The notes: generated by a model from the letters alone, not told the origin. A stretch of DNA of 64,000 nucleotides from Butyricimonas muris (GCF_046365375.1 NZ_JBKEIT010000002.1:310001-374000), one strand, 5' to 3'. Counted from the stretch's first letter, positions 16,593-26,396 are shown. Made by a program: numbers and translations.

Positions 16593-18020
16593 ATGATACA
16601 TGAACATTTTGAACGTATTGTAAAAGAGAAGTTTGGGTTTGATTTCTCTCCCTCTCAACAGGAGGCGATGAGATGTTTCACGACTTTTTTCTTTGACCGA
16701 AACCCCGAAAGTTTGTTCTTGTTGAAAGGATTCGCGGGAACGGGAAAGACCTCTCTGGTGGCGGCAATCGTCAATACATTGCTGCAATTCGAGTATCATG
16801 TCGTGCTGTTAGCCCCGACGGGACGTGCGGCAAAAGTGTTTTCCGGTTATTCGGGGCAATCGGCGTACACGATACACAAGAAGATTTATCGCCAGAAAAA
16901 TGCACAGGAAGGAATTGGCGTCTTTAACTTGGGATTTAACGCGGGAGCCAACGTGTTGTTTTTCGTGGACGAGGCATCCATGATTTCGATGAGTTCTCAG
17001 GATTCTAATTTCGGAACGGGTTCTCTATTGGATGATTTGTTTGAATTCGTGTATAACGGGCGCAACAATCGTTTGGTGCTGATCGGGGATACGGCACAGC
17101 TTCCCCCGGTTGGAGTGGATGTCAGTCCGGCATTGGATGCCGAATTTCTGCAAGTGAGTTACGGTATGGAGGTTTACGAGGCAAGCCTCACGGATATTAT
17201 GCGTCAATCCGAACAATCCGGTATCTTGTACAACGCGACTCTCGTGCGGGAGATGATCGGGGCGGCTCCTTATGCCAAATTGTTGTTGAAAGTTGCACCC
17301 TTCCCGGATATAGTACGTGTCGGGGGAGGAGAACTGTTGGATGAATTGGATCATTGTTACGGTAGGTTCGGCATGGACGAAACGATGGTTATCTGCCGTT
17401 CCAACAAGCGGGCGAACCGTTTTAACGAGGGTATCCGTGCCCGTGTGCTTTACCGGGAAGAAGCATTTGGCGGTGGAGATAAGATCATGGTTGTAAAGAA
17501 TAATTATTTCTGGGGTGCCGAATATGATAAGATTGATTTTATCGCCAACGGCGATATTGCCACCGTAGAGAAAGTGGGAAAATACAAGGATTTGTACGGC
17601 TTTCATTTCGTTCATGCCCGCCTCAGTATTTACGGGTACGAGGAAGAGATTTCGGCTTGGGTGATGCTCGATACTTTGACCTCGGAACAACCCGCGTTGA
17701 GTTATGACGAGTATCGAAAGTTGTTTGCGGCAGTGGAAGAGGATTACATGGATATCCCTTCCAAACAAAAGCGGTACAAAAAAATACAAGAGGACGAGTA
17801 TTTCAACGCCCTACAAATCAAATTCGCTTACGCTGTGACTTGCCATAAGGCACAAGGCGGGCAATGGGATGCCGTTTTTATCGATCCGGGATGGATGGGG
17901 GACGAGATGATGGACGACGAGTATTGGCGTTGGCTTTACACGGCATTTACACGTGCCCGCAAGAAATTGTACCTGATTAATTTCAAAGATGAGCTGTTTG
18001 GGGATTCGGGGAATTTATAA
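16593..18020 (+). CDS. RecD-like ATP-dependent DNA helicase (SF1)
   Basis: A 475-residue superfamily 1B helicase of the short, single-gene RecD2/Dda-like type. Walker A GFAGTGKTS, Walker B LFFVDEASMIS, motif III GDTAQLPPVG, motif IV/V region with VTCHKAQGGQWDAVFID (UvrD_C_2), and motif VI YTAFTRARKKLYLI. The ATG at 16593 gives a start that fits the family (MIHEHFERIV); a longer in-frame start at 16533 would add a hydrophobic stretch with no counterpart. It is transcribed divergently from the 16411 gene. Confidence 0.92.
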   Translation: MIHEHFERIVKEKFGFDFSPSQQEAMRCFTTFFFDRNPESLFLLKGFAGTGKTSLVAAIVNTLLQFEYHVVLLAPTGRAAKVFSGYSGQSAYTIHKKIYRQKNAQEGIGVFNLGFNAGANVLFFVDEASMISMSSQDSNFGTGSLLDDLFEFVYNGRNNRLVLIGDTAQLPPVGVDVSPALDAEFLQVSYGMEVYEASLTDIMRQSEQSGILYNATLVREMIGAAPYAKLLLKVAPFPDIVRVGGGELLDELDHCYGRFGMDETMVICRSNKRANRFNEGIRARVLYREEAFGGGDKIMVVKNNYFWGAEYDKIDFIANGDIATVEKVGKYKDLYGFHFVHARLSIYGYEEEISAWVMLDTLTSEQPALSYDEYRKLFAAVEEDYMDIPSKQKRYKKIQEDEYFNALQIKFAYAVTCHKAQGGQWDAVFIDPGWMGDEMMDDEYWRWLYTAFTRARKKLYLINFKDELFGDSGNL

Positions 18021-18026
18021 ATAATG

Positions 18027-18062
18027 AAGCCCCCTAAAAACACCAAACTTTTAGGGGGCTTT
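18027..18062. terminator. Bidirectional terminator
   Basis: A 13-bp perfect stem (AAGCCCCCTAAAA / TTTTAGGGGGCTT) flanked by A/T tracts between the convergent helicase and permease-fusion genes. Confidence 0.85.
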
Positions 18063-18082
18063 ATCGTACAGAATTTCCGCTA

Positions 18083-21000
18083 TTATTTTTTCTTTACCCA
18101 TTTGACCGCATCGGCTGCGATAAGTTGGGCGTATTCTTGACCGAATTTTTCATTCTTGAAGGAGGCTATTCCTCGGTCGTCCAATACGACACGTGATTCT
18201 CCTGCCGGTAAGGTAAATGTGCCTAATGATACCCATGCTTCTTCTGCTGGCAAAGGAAGTGTACATGCTACATAATAGTCTGCTTCTTGAGTTTCAATGA
18301 CTATTTCTTTTTCGCCTTCCGGGGTATAGACGGTATAGTAGTTTTTCGTCTCGGGGTAATCGACTGCATAGAAAATGCCGTTGGGGCATTCGCAGACATG
18401 AGGCCGATGGACAAATATTTCGTATTTCCCTGCTTCCGGAATATCTGCCTTCCATTCGGCTTTGGATTTTCCTGTACCGGCTTTTTTGACAAAAGCACTG
18501 CGAATATGTTCTCCGTGAAACTCTTGTGAAAGAGTAAGTTCCCATGTGTTGCCTTTAACTTTATAGAAGGGAATGTATTTTTCATTATTCTCTTTTTTGA
18601 TTATATCAGTCAGTCGTTTTCGATTGTTTGCCGAATCGATGAGGTGGAAATTAGCATCTTCGTTATCCACAATGATTTCTCCCGGGGGGTAGAATTGATT
18701 TCTGTCAAGTAACATGATACCTTTGTTAGGTACTGAGCTTGATACTGGAGATTGGCTGACTTTAATGTCTTGGGGAAAACATCCTGAAAAGTTTGTGGTT
18801 AATTGTAGTTTATATTCTATGTTTTCACGAACGACGATTTGTTTGTATTCTCTGGGTTTAATCAAGTAACTTTGAAGATTTCTGATTCTGGAGTAGTCCT
18901 TTGCAATAATTGAAATAATACCGTCTGTTTCGCTGGGATTGCCAACTTTAAAATCGAGGATTTGCGTATCTTCCGTTTTTTTCCGGTATATGTCTTTTAT
19001 CGATAACAAGGGAACTTCGTGAGTTGTGTACCACTCGTCCATGTATGCCTTGATGTTTTGTCCGAAACGTTGTTCGAATCCCTCGATGAATGAATCGAAG
19101 TTAACTTCATGGAAAGGAATATGTGTGTTGAATTCTTGCATAAACTGGTTCAGTGAATCCCAGGTCGTGATTGTGGTAAGATACCCAAGTAGATGTGAAA
19201 CTTTCGAACGGATTGCGATGTTTTGTTCTTGACTATACTCTTCGGCGATGATTCCTTTTAAGCCTTTTTCAGCGATGCGATTTAATAATTCCAAGCTCAT
19301 GATATCATTGGGGCTTCTATATACGTCCGGATTTATCATTTGTTTGAATATTAGTTCTATGCCTTGATAGGTGTCGGACGTGATGCAGCTATTGTAATTA
19401 GTGAAAATATGTTTAATTCTTAGGTCGTTATTTAATAAAGAGGGGATATGAGAGTCCAGAATATATTCCTGTACGCTTTTGTCGTGGTGGCTGTTGTTTG
19501 TATAATCAGCAGGATTGCAATTTTCAATGCGGCATAATCGTTCATGGAAAAGTGCGATTTCCGGTTGCATGCAGTCGTTAAACAACGTTGAACGTAGAAA
19601 ATAAGAAGATGAAGGCACCTCAATCAGTTTGAAATATTTGAAAGGATAAGGGTTGGATTTATCTTTTTCGAGCTCATCTTTGCACAGGTAAAACATTTTT
19701 TTTAAATCTTTCTCTCGGTTCGGGTTGTTTTCTTTGAGGAGCTCCCATTCGTCGAAATATTTCATGTAGCAATCATTTCCCGGGTAAGTATAAAGTTCCA
19801 CGGTAAGCGAGTCGACAGTGAGGGTTCTTTTCTCGTATTCCCCGATACAGAGGGTTAGTCCCGTCAAGTTTTGCAGATTATTAAACGTGACATACTCTCC
19901 TTCTATCGTGGGTACTCCTTGGGATAAAATAGTCAGTTCGCCCGTTTTTTTGACGTGGAGCGTGTAACTCGTGAAATTCATTTCTGCAGATGCTTGCAAT
20001 GCTATTGAGGGAACTGTTGTCGGGTACCACATCACTTCCGGTCTGAGGAAAGTGAATTTACTTGATACAAAAGCGGGATGTTTGCCATAATTCTCTTTAG
20101 AAAAAGGATTATCTTCTAGGGAGAAAAAAATCTCGTCAGGTATGTTTATCTGGTAAATATCTTCGTCAATGTATCCCTCGTACGTGATATCTAATTTGAT
20201 ATATTCATTCGGTGCCAGGGAACGTTCGATGACAACGGCTAGGAGCTCTCTATGAAAGGGAAGGTTTTGTCCGTTGGATTCAATTTTGTTAATTTTCAGT
20301 CCTGGGTTAAGGAATAACAAGAGCTGGTCCATTTTCTTTTTTTTCTGGTTTTGTATTTGCATCCGGCTTGTTGCCGAGAATGTGTTTCCCTTGGGGCGAT
20401 ACGTGATGTCATGTGTAATTACACGAGCCTTGGGTGTTTCGATATATTTAAGAAAGGCTTCGCGGCAGGTAATTCTATTTTCTTGGCGGGATTGGTATTT
20501 TTCAATGTAGATGAAACCGAGGCACAGGGAAAATGTTAAAAACAACGTGGCTGGAATAGCTAAATAGTGTTGCCGCTCGGCGAATCCGGGGAGTCTTTTC
20601 ACGAGTAAAACGCTAAAGTAAAGAAAACTAATTCCCAATAGCAAGAATACACCCCGGTGAAGTAGGAAACAGGATAGATCCATGAATCCTATCAAAGAGG
20701 AAAAAGAGTTGGGAAGCAAGCGTCCTTGAAAGTCCAGTATGCCGTAAAAAGCTGCTGCAGCGTAATTGTATTCGAAATAAAGAAAAGCCATTAGAATCAA
20801 CCAACTAAACATGGGGTGTTTAATCAGTTTATTGATAAGTATAGATAGGCCGGTGATGAAAATTAGCGTGGGAACCGTATAGGTGAAAAGATAGAAAAGG
20901 TTTATCCATAAACTGACAGGAGAATTTGGGATAAATATGTTGATAATCATGGATATGAACATGAAAATGATATCTATCGTGAGGAATGGTCCAAGAATCC

Positions 21001-21337
21001 CTATAACCTCCCCGAGAAGGGTTTGCCCGTTGCTGATAGGTCGTGTCAAGAGAACTTCCCTCGTTTCTGCTTTTTTCTGTTTCCTTTGAATGTCACAAAC
21101 AAGGAAAGTAACAATGAGAGATTGAAACAGGTTCAGAAAATAGATGCTGCGTAGAGGCAGGGAAGAAGTTAATGCAACATCTTGCCACGAAATCCACCAT
21201 CCCAAACTCCAAATATGCGGGATAATACGGGTAACTAGTATATACGCAATCCCAAGGATGAAAAGGTAAAATAGCCAATTCCTTCTTGTCAACTTACTTT
21301 CATAAGTTATAACTGTTTTTAGATCTGTTATTTTCAT
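18083..21337 (-). CDS. ABC-2-type permease fused to degenerate M1-like and golvesin-like domains
   Basis: A 1084-residue inner-membrane protein. Residues about 15-270 contain some six to seven membrane helices with the ABC-2 permease pattern, including the cytoplasmic segment REVLLTRPISNGQTLLGE. From about 280 the chain is extracytoplasmic and follows the fold order of M1 aminopeptidases (beta-sandwich, then a helical region), but I find no HExxH zinc motif, so the peptidase is probably inactive. The last 130 residues or so match the golvesin C-terminal-like beta domain (W..., HRPHVCECP, YYVACTLPLP, VVLDDRGI). No ABC ATPase lies next to it, so the partner must be encoded elsewhere. Function unknown. 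Confidence 0.8.
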   Translation of the reverse strand: MKITDLKTVITYESKLTRRNWLFYLFILGIAYILVTRIIPHIWSLGWWISWQDVALTSSLPLRSIYFLNLFQSLIVTFLVCDIQRKQKKAETREVLLTRPISNGQTLLGEVIGILGPFLTIDIIFMFISMIINIFIPNSPVSLWINLFYLFTYTVPTLIFITGLSILINKLIKHPMFSWLILMAFLYFEYNYAAAAFYGILDFQGRLLPNSFSSLIGFMDLSCFLLHRGVFLLLGISFLYFSVLLVKRLPGFAERQHYLAIPATLFLTFSLCLGFIYIEKYQSRQENRITCREAFLKYIETPKARVITHDITYRPKGNTFSATSRMQIQNQKKKKMDQLLLFLNPGLKINKIESNGQNLPFHRELLAVVIERSLAPNEYIKLDITYEGYIDEDIYQINIPDEIFFSLEDNPFSKENYGKHPAFVSSKFTFLRPEVMWYPTTVPSIALQASAEMNFTSYTLHVKKTGELTILSQGVPTIEGEYVTFNNLQNLTGLTLCIGEYEKRTLTVDSLTVELYTYPGNDCYMKYFDEWELLKENNPNREKDLKKMFYLCKDELEKDKSNPYPFKYFKLIEVPSSSYFLRSTLFNDCMQPEIALFHERLCRIENCNPADYTNNSHHDKSVQEYILDSHIPSLLNNDLRIKHIFTNYNSCITSDTYQGIELIFKQMINPDVYRSPNDIMSLELLNRIAEKGLKGIIAEEYSQEQNIAIRSKVSHLLGYLTTITTWDSLNQFMQEFNTHIPFHEVNFDSFIEGFEQRFGQNIKAYMDEWYTTHEVPLLSIKDIYRKKTEDTQILDFKVGNPSETDGIISIIAKDYSRIRNLQSYLIKPREYKQIVVRENIEYKLQLTTNFSGCFPQDIKVSQSPVSSSVPNKGIMLLDRNQFYPPGEIIVDNEDANFHLIDSANNRKRLTDIIKKENNEKYIPFYKVKGNTWELTLSQEFHGEHIRSAFVKKAGTGKSKAEWKADIPEAGKYEIFVHRPHVCECPNGIFYAVDYPETKNYYTVYTPEGEKEIVIETQEADYYVACTLPLPAEEAWVSLGTFTLPAGESRVVLDDRGIASFKNEKFGQEYAQLIAADAVKWVKKK

Positions 21338-21404
21338 GTTTGCAGGTTTATTTTTAGTACGATAGTGTGAAAATGTAGATGTTGTATTGTAAATAAGTAA
21401 ATTT

Positions 21405-21439
21405 AAAAAACACGGAAAGGAAAAGGAATCCTCTCCGTG
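21405..21439 (-). terminator. Terminator of the FN3 gene
   Basis: On the minus strand CACGGAGAGG... pairs with ...CCTTTCCGTG and is followed by six T, about 100 bp after the FN3 stop. Confidence 0.65.
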
Positions 21440-21536
21440 AATAATTTGATCGTTTTAGTATATTGTTAGTTTTAACAATAAATACTAATAGCTATTACTT
21501 TAGATGGTGCAATTTTTTGCATCTACTGTCTTGTTG

Positions 21537-21923
21537 TTATTTAAGAGGAATTGCTACAGGTTTTTCTAACATGGTAGGCTCACTTTTCCCGACTTTATTT
21601 GAGGCGCTAACACGGACTAGGATTGTACTTCCTGGTTGTAAACCATTTATTTCATGTTCAAGAGTAGTAGAAACACCTTTACTTTCCCATTTGCCAGAAC
21701 CGCCATCCAAACACATACATTCAATATCATAGGATATTATTGGGGTTCCACCATCGTTCACGGGTTTTTGGTATGTTACTATACATGAATTAGGCGTTTT
21801 GTCGCTGACTTGAACCATTCTTGGAGGACTAGGCGGATCAAGAACTACGCTAGCAACAGCAATTGTTGCAATCACTAAACTTAGACAGATAAACACGAAT
21901 GGCTTCAAAAATGTTTTTTTCAT
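21537..21923 (-). CDS. Small secreted fibronectin type III protein
   Basis: A 128-residue exported protein: signal peptide about 1-25, then a single FN3 domain about 29-122 with the typical PPSPPRMVQV start, central Y/W positions and the late segment LQPGSTILVRVSASNKVGKS. No catalytic domain, anchor or lipobox. A free-standing FN3 module should serve in binding or protein-protein contact at the envelope; the partner is unknown. It is monocistronic, with terminators on both sides. Confidence 0.82.
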   Translation of the reverse strand: MKKTFLKPFVFICLSLVIATIAVASVVLDPPSPPRMVQVSDKTPNSCIVTYQKPVNDGGTPIISYDIECMCLDGGSGKWESKGVSTTLEHEINGLQPGSTILVRVSASNKVGKSEPTMLEKPVAIPLK

Positions 21924-22104
21924 AATTTTGTTCTTTAAGGGTTTTATTTTTAGTATATCGTTGTAAATATAAGTAAATGCTAGACTATTGGCAAATATTT
22001 ATCATGATTTTTAAGAATAAATTGTCTTTTGTAGAATAAATTTTTTGTAGGCTAAAGTAAATTTGGTTATTGAATTGGAAATGGAACAATGATTATTTAA
22101 AATA

Positions 22105-22142
22105 TATTAGCCGACTAATTCATAAAAATTAGTCGGCTAATA
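22105..22142 (-). terminator. Hairpin terminator after phosphoglucomutase
   Basis: A 16-bp perfect stem (TATTAGCCGACTAATT and its inverse) with a 6-base loop, downstream of the pgm stop and flanked by A/T-rich DNA. The T-run on the minus side is short, so efficiency is uncertain. Confidence 0.65.
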
Positions 22143-22172
22143 CTTATAATCGGCGATCACCGAATCACGAAA

Positions 22173-23915
22173 TCACTGAATCTTTAAATCTTTGATAATG
22201 TCATCAATCCGGTCATTCGCCTCTTTCTGTGCCCGCTCGTAATCATTCACGTCTTTCATCTGGGTGCGGGCTTCAAAATAGAATTTAATCTTGGGTTCCG
22301 TGCCGGAGGGGCGTACGGAAATCTTGCTGCCGTCGGCAAGGAAGAATTGCAGTACGTCGCTGGTCGTTTCAAAATCAAGGTGTTTCTTTTCACCCGTGCG
22401 CAAATCGGTCGCTTCCAGTGTTAAGTAATCCTTTTTGAGGACAACGTCGCTATGGTTAATGCTCTTCGGGGTATTGTGACGGAATTCTTTCATCATGGAT
22501 TTGATTTCCTCTGCCCCGGTGATGCCTTTGCGCACGATGTAAATCATTCTCTCCTGCGAGAACCCGTATTTCGCGTAAATTTCTTTCAAGAACGTGTAGA
22601 TGGTTTTGTTTTGCATCTTCACCCATGCGGCAATCTCTGCCATGAGTGAAGTGGCTGATACCCCGTCTTTATCACGCGTGAAAGCGCCCGGCATGAAACC
22701 GAACGACTCTTCGCCGCCACCGATGAATTTCTCTCCTCCTTCTTTGCGGATCACGTCGGCAATCCACTTGAACCCGGTGTACACGTCGTAACAAATGATA
22801 TTATTTTTCTCTGCTATATCCTTGATTAATTCCGTGGTAACAATCGTTTTCACGGTGTATTCGCCACCTTTAAGCAATCCGAGTTCTTTTTTTCTACGGA
22901 TGATGTATTCCGTGAATACAATGTTGGTTTGATTACCATTCAATAAAGTCCATTCTTCTTTGTCATCCTTGACTGCGATACCGATTCGGTCGCCGTCGGG
23001 ATCACATGCCATGGTAAGGTCAGCATCTATTTTGCGAGCCAGATCCAACGCCATTTTAAATGCGGCGGGTTCTTCCGGGTTGGCGGAAGCCACAGTCGGG
23101 AAATCCCCGTCCGGGATGCTTTGTTCGGGTACGGTGTGGATGTTCGTGAATCCCCAGTTGCGCAAAGATTCCGGCACGAGTTCGTAGGTCGTGCCGTGCA
23201 GCGGGGTAAAGACGATTTTTAAATCATGTTCTTTTTGGATGGCCTCCGGTGAAAGGCTTAATGTCTTCACTTTGTCGAGGTATTTCTTGTCGAAGTCTTT
23301 CCCGAGAATGGTGATCATTTCGGGAACACCCTTGAATTTGATATCCGTGACTTGTACTTTTTTCACCTCGTTGATCACGTTTTTGTCGTGCGGGGGAACA
23401 AGTTGCGAACCGTCGTCCCAGTAGGCTTTGTACCCGTTATATTCTTTCGGGTTATGCGAGGCGGTGAGAATAACTCCCCCTTTGCAACCTAATTCCCGGA
23501 TAGCGTACGACATTTCCGGGGTGGGGCGCAGGTCTTCAAACAGGTAAACATGTATTCCGTTAGCCGAGAAGATATTGGCGGCGGTTTCCGAGAAAAGATG
23601 GGAATTGTGTCGGCAGTCGTGTCCGATACATACGGCTTTTTTCTCGTTCGGGAACATTTGGTTGATATAGTTGGAGAAACCTTGCGTGGCGGCTCCTACC
23701 GTGTAAATATTCATCCGGTTTGTGCCGACTCCCATGATTCCGCGCAATCCCCCGGTTCCGAATTCCAGATCGTTGTAGAACGATTCCACCAGTTCGGTTG
23801 TATCCGTGTTATTTAACAGACGTTGTACTTCAACTCGTGTTTCTTCGTCATAAGCCTTATCCAACCATTTTTCGGCTTTGGCTCTGGCTACTTTTATGAT
23901 GTCATTGTTTTCCAT
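22173..23915 (-). CDS. pgm: Phosphoglucomutase/phosphomannomutase
   Basis: A 580-residue alpha-D-phosphohexomutase that interconverts hexose 1- and 6-phosphates. The phosphoserine loop is TASHNPKEYNGYK with Ser153; the metal loop is DPDGDRIG (about 306-313); the sugar loop is GGEESFG; the phosphate-binding loop RPSGTEPKIKFY is near the C-terminus. Length and the N-terminal EFGTGGLRG fit the PGM2-like bacterial enzymes. A perfect -7 element (TACCTTTG, minus, 23942-23949) lies 27 bp before the start. Confidence 0.95.
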   Translation of the reverse strand: MENNDIIKVARAKAEKWLDKAYDEETRVEVQRLLNNTDTTELVESFYNDLEFGTGGLRGIMGVGTNRMNIYTVGAATQGFSNYINQMFPNEKKAVCIGHDCRHNSHLFSETAANIFSANGIHVYLFEDLRPTPEMSYAIRELGCKGGVILTASHNPKEYNGYKAYWDDGSQLVPPHDKNVINEVKKVQVTDIKFKGVPEMITILGKDFDKKYLDKVKTLSLSPEAIQKEHDLKIVFTPLHGTTYELVPESLRNWGFTNIHTVPEQSIPDGDFPTVASANPEEPAAFKMALDLARKIDADLTMACDPDGDRIGIAVKDDKEEWTLLNGNQTNIVFTEYIIRRKKELGLLKGGEYTVKTIVTTELIKDIAEKNNIICYDVYTGFKWIADVIRKEGGEKFIGGGEESFGFMPGAFTRDKDGVSATSLMAEIAAWVKMQNKTIYTFLKEIYAKYGFSQERMIYIVRKGITGAEEIKSMMKEFRHNTPKSINHSDVVLKKDYLTLEATDLRTGEKKHLDFETTSDVLQFFLADGSKISVRPSGTEPKIKFYFEARTQMKDVNDYERAQKEANDRIDDIIKDLKIQ

Positions 23916-23941
23916 AAGCTATCATTTTATTTACCTTCTTG

Positions 23942-23949
23942 CAAAGGTA
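23942..23949 (-). promoter_or_regulatory. Promoter -7 element of pgm
   Basis: TACCTTTG on the minus strand matches TAnnTTTG; no clear TTG is seen at the usual distance upstream. Confidence 0.45.
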
Positions 23950-24017
23950 GGATTTTCCTGAATGAATAATATGGATTTTGAGATTAAATTGTTACGTTTC
24001 AAAGAAGAAAAATGCAA

Positions 24018-24052
24018 TAAAAAAGCCTCGTTCTGCAACGAGGCTTTTTTAT
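24018..24052 (-). terminator. Terminator of rplS
   Basis: AAAAAAGCCTCGT / ACGAGGCTTTTTT stem with a 5-base loop, just after the rplS stop, with T-runs in both directions. Confidence 0.85.
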
Positions 24053-24068
24053 ATGGCTAAAGCTTAAA

Positions 24069-24422
24069 TTAAAATTTTCTCTCTTTAATTTTTGCTTTCT
24101 TTCCGGTAAGTTTACGGAAATAGTAAATTCTGGCTTGACGAACAGCACCTCTCTTGTTCACCTCGATCGCTTTAATATAAGGAGAACTGAAAGGAATGAT
24201 ACGTTCTACACCAACGTTACCGGACATTTTCCGAACCGTGAAGGTTTTCGTGGTTCCGGTACCTTTAATTTGGATAACTACGCCTTTGAAAATTTGGACA
24301 CGTTCTTTGTTTCCTTCAACAATCTTGTAGTGTACACTGATCGTGTCACCGGTAGAAAATTCGGGAATTTCAACACTGTTTTCCTGTGCAAAAGCCTGTT
24401 CCGCAATTTTAATTAAGTCCAT
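24069..24422 (-). CDS. rplS: Ribosomal protein bL19
   Basis: A 117-residue 50S subunit protein lying at the 30S-50S interface. Recognised by FSTGDTISVHYKIVEG, KGVVIQIKG, TFTVRKMSGNVGVERIIP and the basic end GKKAKIKERKF. Transcribed alone, with its own promoter and terminator; trmD and rpsP are not next to it, as is common in Bacteroidetes. Confidence 0.97.
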   Translation of the reverse strand: MDLIKIAEQAFAQENSVEIPEFSTGDTISVHYKIVEGNKERVQIFKGVVIQIKGTGTTKTFTVRKMSGNVGVERIIPFSSPYIKAIEVNKRGAVRQARIYYFRKLTGKKAKIKERKF

Positions 24423-24512
24423 TGTCTTTATTTTAAAAATTCACTTATCGAACGCAGTATTACGACTTTTGTCTTTCATGTAAGAGACTGCGTACGTTTT
24501 AAAATCGAGTGG

Positions 24513-24543
24513 CAAAGATATAAAAATAAATATTCCGGTGCAA
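24513..24543 (-). promoter_or_regulatory. Promoter of rplS
   Basis: On the minus strand TTG (24541-24543), 20-bp spacer, TATCTTTG (24513-24520). It implies a 5' leader of about 85 nt before the rplS ATG. Confidence 0.6.
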
Positions 24544-24570
24544 TAGCGCCGGAATATTTATTTGTTACGA

Positions 24571-24660
24571 GTTCACAAGTTACAGGTTGCAGGTTCTCGA
24601 ACTTGCAACTTGCAGAGCCGTAGGCTCAACTTGCAACCTGCAACCGAAATTGGAAGTAGT
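24571..24660. repeat. Palindromic intergenic repeat, CAACTTGCAACCTG class, copy 2
   Basis: Arms of AAGTTACAGGTTGCAGGTT type and their inverse surround a 28-bp block (24606-24633) identical to the one at 12071-12098, with the central GAGCC-GTA-GGCTC hairpin. It abuts a second inverted repeat formed by the last codons of the C69 gene and the bases after its stop (about 24645-24687). Confidence 0.85.
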
Positions 24661-24662
24661 AG

Positions 24663-26360
24663 TTATTCTACCACTTCCAATTTCTTGCCTGTCTGTTCGA
24701 TAATCATACGCAAGTACCATTCCGGTAAAGCGGGTTGCTCTACTTTCGGGTTCTTTTCTCCCGGGATAGCGGTTTTCACGTTTCCGTCCATGTATTTGCA
24801 GAACAGATAGCCGTAGAAATCTCTCCACGTATCCACGAGCTGGTTTCCGGTACGGCAAGAGAAATCGGTGATAAATTCGATAGTTGCTTTTCTGTCTTTT
24901 GCTAACATTTCCTTTGCCCCGGCGTCAATCATCTGCACGAAATTCACGTATTGTTTTTCCAGCGCGACCTGTTTCTCCCGAATTTCCGGGTGAATCAAGT
25001 TATAGCGGGTATAAGCAAAATTCGTTACTTGATTGAAAACCCAGAAGGCTGCCTTGTTAGTGAATTCCATCATGCTGCCGTTACCTTCGGCAAACGCGAA
25101 CGGAACTTCCGTTGATGCAGAGTACATCGGGAAATATACCGAGCTTGCCGCATCGTCAACCCCGAACCAAAGGATACCGCCGATCTCGTCCGGTAGCCAG
25201 CTTCTACATTGAGCGACAAAAGTGAAGCCTGTTTGTTGAGTGGCGGTTGCTCTCTCGTGTACATATTCCTTGCCGTCGACCTTGAAGCTCATCGGGCGCC
25301 ATCTGTAAGGACATTCGTAAGGTCCTGCACCCATATCCTTGCTCATATCCAATTCAGTTCCTTCCAGATGGTCACGCATGAAATCCATTACTTGAAGAAC
25401 ATCTATCTTCTCGCTCGGTTTGATCCACAACGGCATACGGTTCGTGGCGTATCCTTTAGCATCGCGCTTGATATCTCTCCCGTTCGCGTAATTGAAATAT
25501 TTTCCCATATCCGGGTTCACGGCATTGAAGAAAGCCCACACGCGGATTTCGCAAGCACGTGCTCCGCTGAAATCTACCGGTGCGTAGGTATCCGAGAAAC
25601 TGAAATCTTTATTTTTACCGTCTTGGGGATAGAATCCTTTTTCTTTCGCGAAAGAGATCACGTCTTTAGCATACACGGTGGTGATGTTCGTGTCGTAGAT
25701 CTTGTTCATGTTGTCGGAAGAGATAGAAGTTTTGCCTTCCAACGGGAACGTGGTGATACGGGCTTGATTGGCATGTGCCGATACGTATCCGTCCGGAACC
25801 ATGCGGGCAACCCACACGGCACCTTTCTCGCCTTCTCCTTTACCGATAATTTCAAGGATCCATACTTCGTTGGGGTCGATGATAGAGATGGATTCTCCAC
25901 TACTTGCCCAACCGTATTTTTCAATCAAGTCGGTCATTACAACGATCGCCTCGCGGGCTGTTTTGGCACGTTGTAACGTGATATAGATTGCACTACCGTA
26001 ATCTATAATGGCTCCGGTTTGAGTTTCCAGTTCTTTTCTTCCGCCGTAAGTCGTTTCGGAAATAGCCAACTGGTGTTCGTTCATGTTACCGACTACATTA
26101 TATGTATGTGCTACTTGAGGGATTTTGCCCATGAATTTACCGGTATCCCACTCGTAAACGTCGAGCATACTTCCGGCTGGCCAATCCCGTGCAGGCCAAT
26201 GATATAGTTCTCCGTACAACACATGAGAGTCCGCGGAGTAGGTAACCATCGTGGATCCGTCTTTCGTGGATCCTTTCGTGAACAGAAAGTTCGTGCATGC
26301 CATCGTGTAAGAGGTGCAACAAACCAATGCTAATGTAATTAAGGCGTTTACTTTTCTCAT
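24663..26360 (-). CDS. Secreted C69-family dipeptidase
   Basis: A 565-residue N-terminal-nucleophile hydrolase of peptidase family C69 (old U34). The signal peptide ends TMA and the mature chain begins CTNFLFTKGST, so the catalytic Cys22 is exposed when the leader is removed, as the family requires. Other family features are DGSTMVTYSADSH and SESISIIDPNEVWILEI. It should cleave dipeptides in the periplasm or outside the cell. It is a single gene whose 3' end takes part in an inverted repeat. Confidence 0.92.
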   Translation of the reverse strand: MRKVNALITLALVCCTSYTMACTNFLFTKGSTKDGSTMVTYSADSHVLYGELYHWPARDWPAGSMLDVYEWDTGKFMGKIPQVAHTYNVVGNMNEHQLAISETTYGGRKELETQTGAIIDYGSAIYITLQRAKTAREAIVVMTDLIEKYGWASSGESISIIDPNEVWILEIIGKGEGEKGAVWVARMVPDGYVSAHANQARITTFPLEGKTSISSDNMNKIYDTNITTVYAKDVISFAKEKGFYPQDGKNKDFSFSDTYAPVDFSGARACEIRVWAFFNAVNPDMGKYFNYANGRDIKRDAKGYATNRMPLWIKPSEKIDVLQVMDFMRDHLEGTELDMSKDMGAGPYECPYRWRPMSFKVDGKEYVHERATATQQTGFTFVAQCRSWLPDEIGGILWFGVDDAASSVYFPMYSASTEVPFAFAEGNGSMMEFTNKAAFWVFNQVTNFAYTRYNLIHPEIREKQVALEKQYVNFVQMIDAGAKEMLAKDRKATIEFITDFSCRTGNQLVDTWRDFYGYLFCKYMDGNVKTAIPGEKNPKVEQPALPEWYLRMIIEQTGKKLEVVE

Positions 26361-26396
26361 TTTAAGTTATTGGTTTATATATGATTTATTTATTCA

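Noticed and set aside
17025..17789. 254-codon frame antisense to the RecD-like helicase
   Set aside because: All helicase motifs are on the plus strand; the antisense frame has low-quality composition and no promoter.
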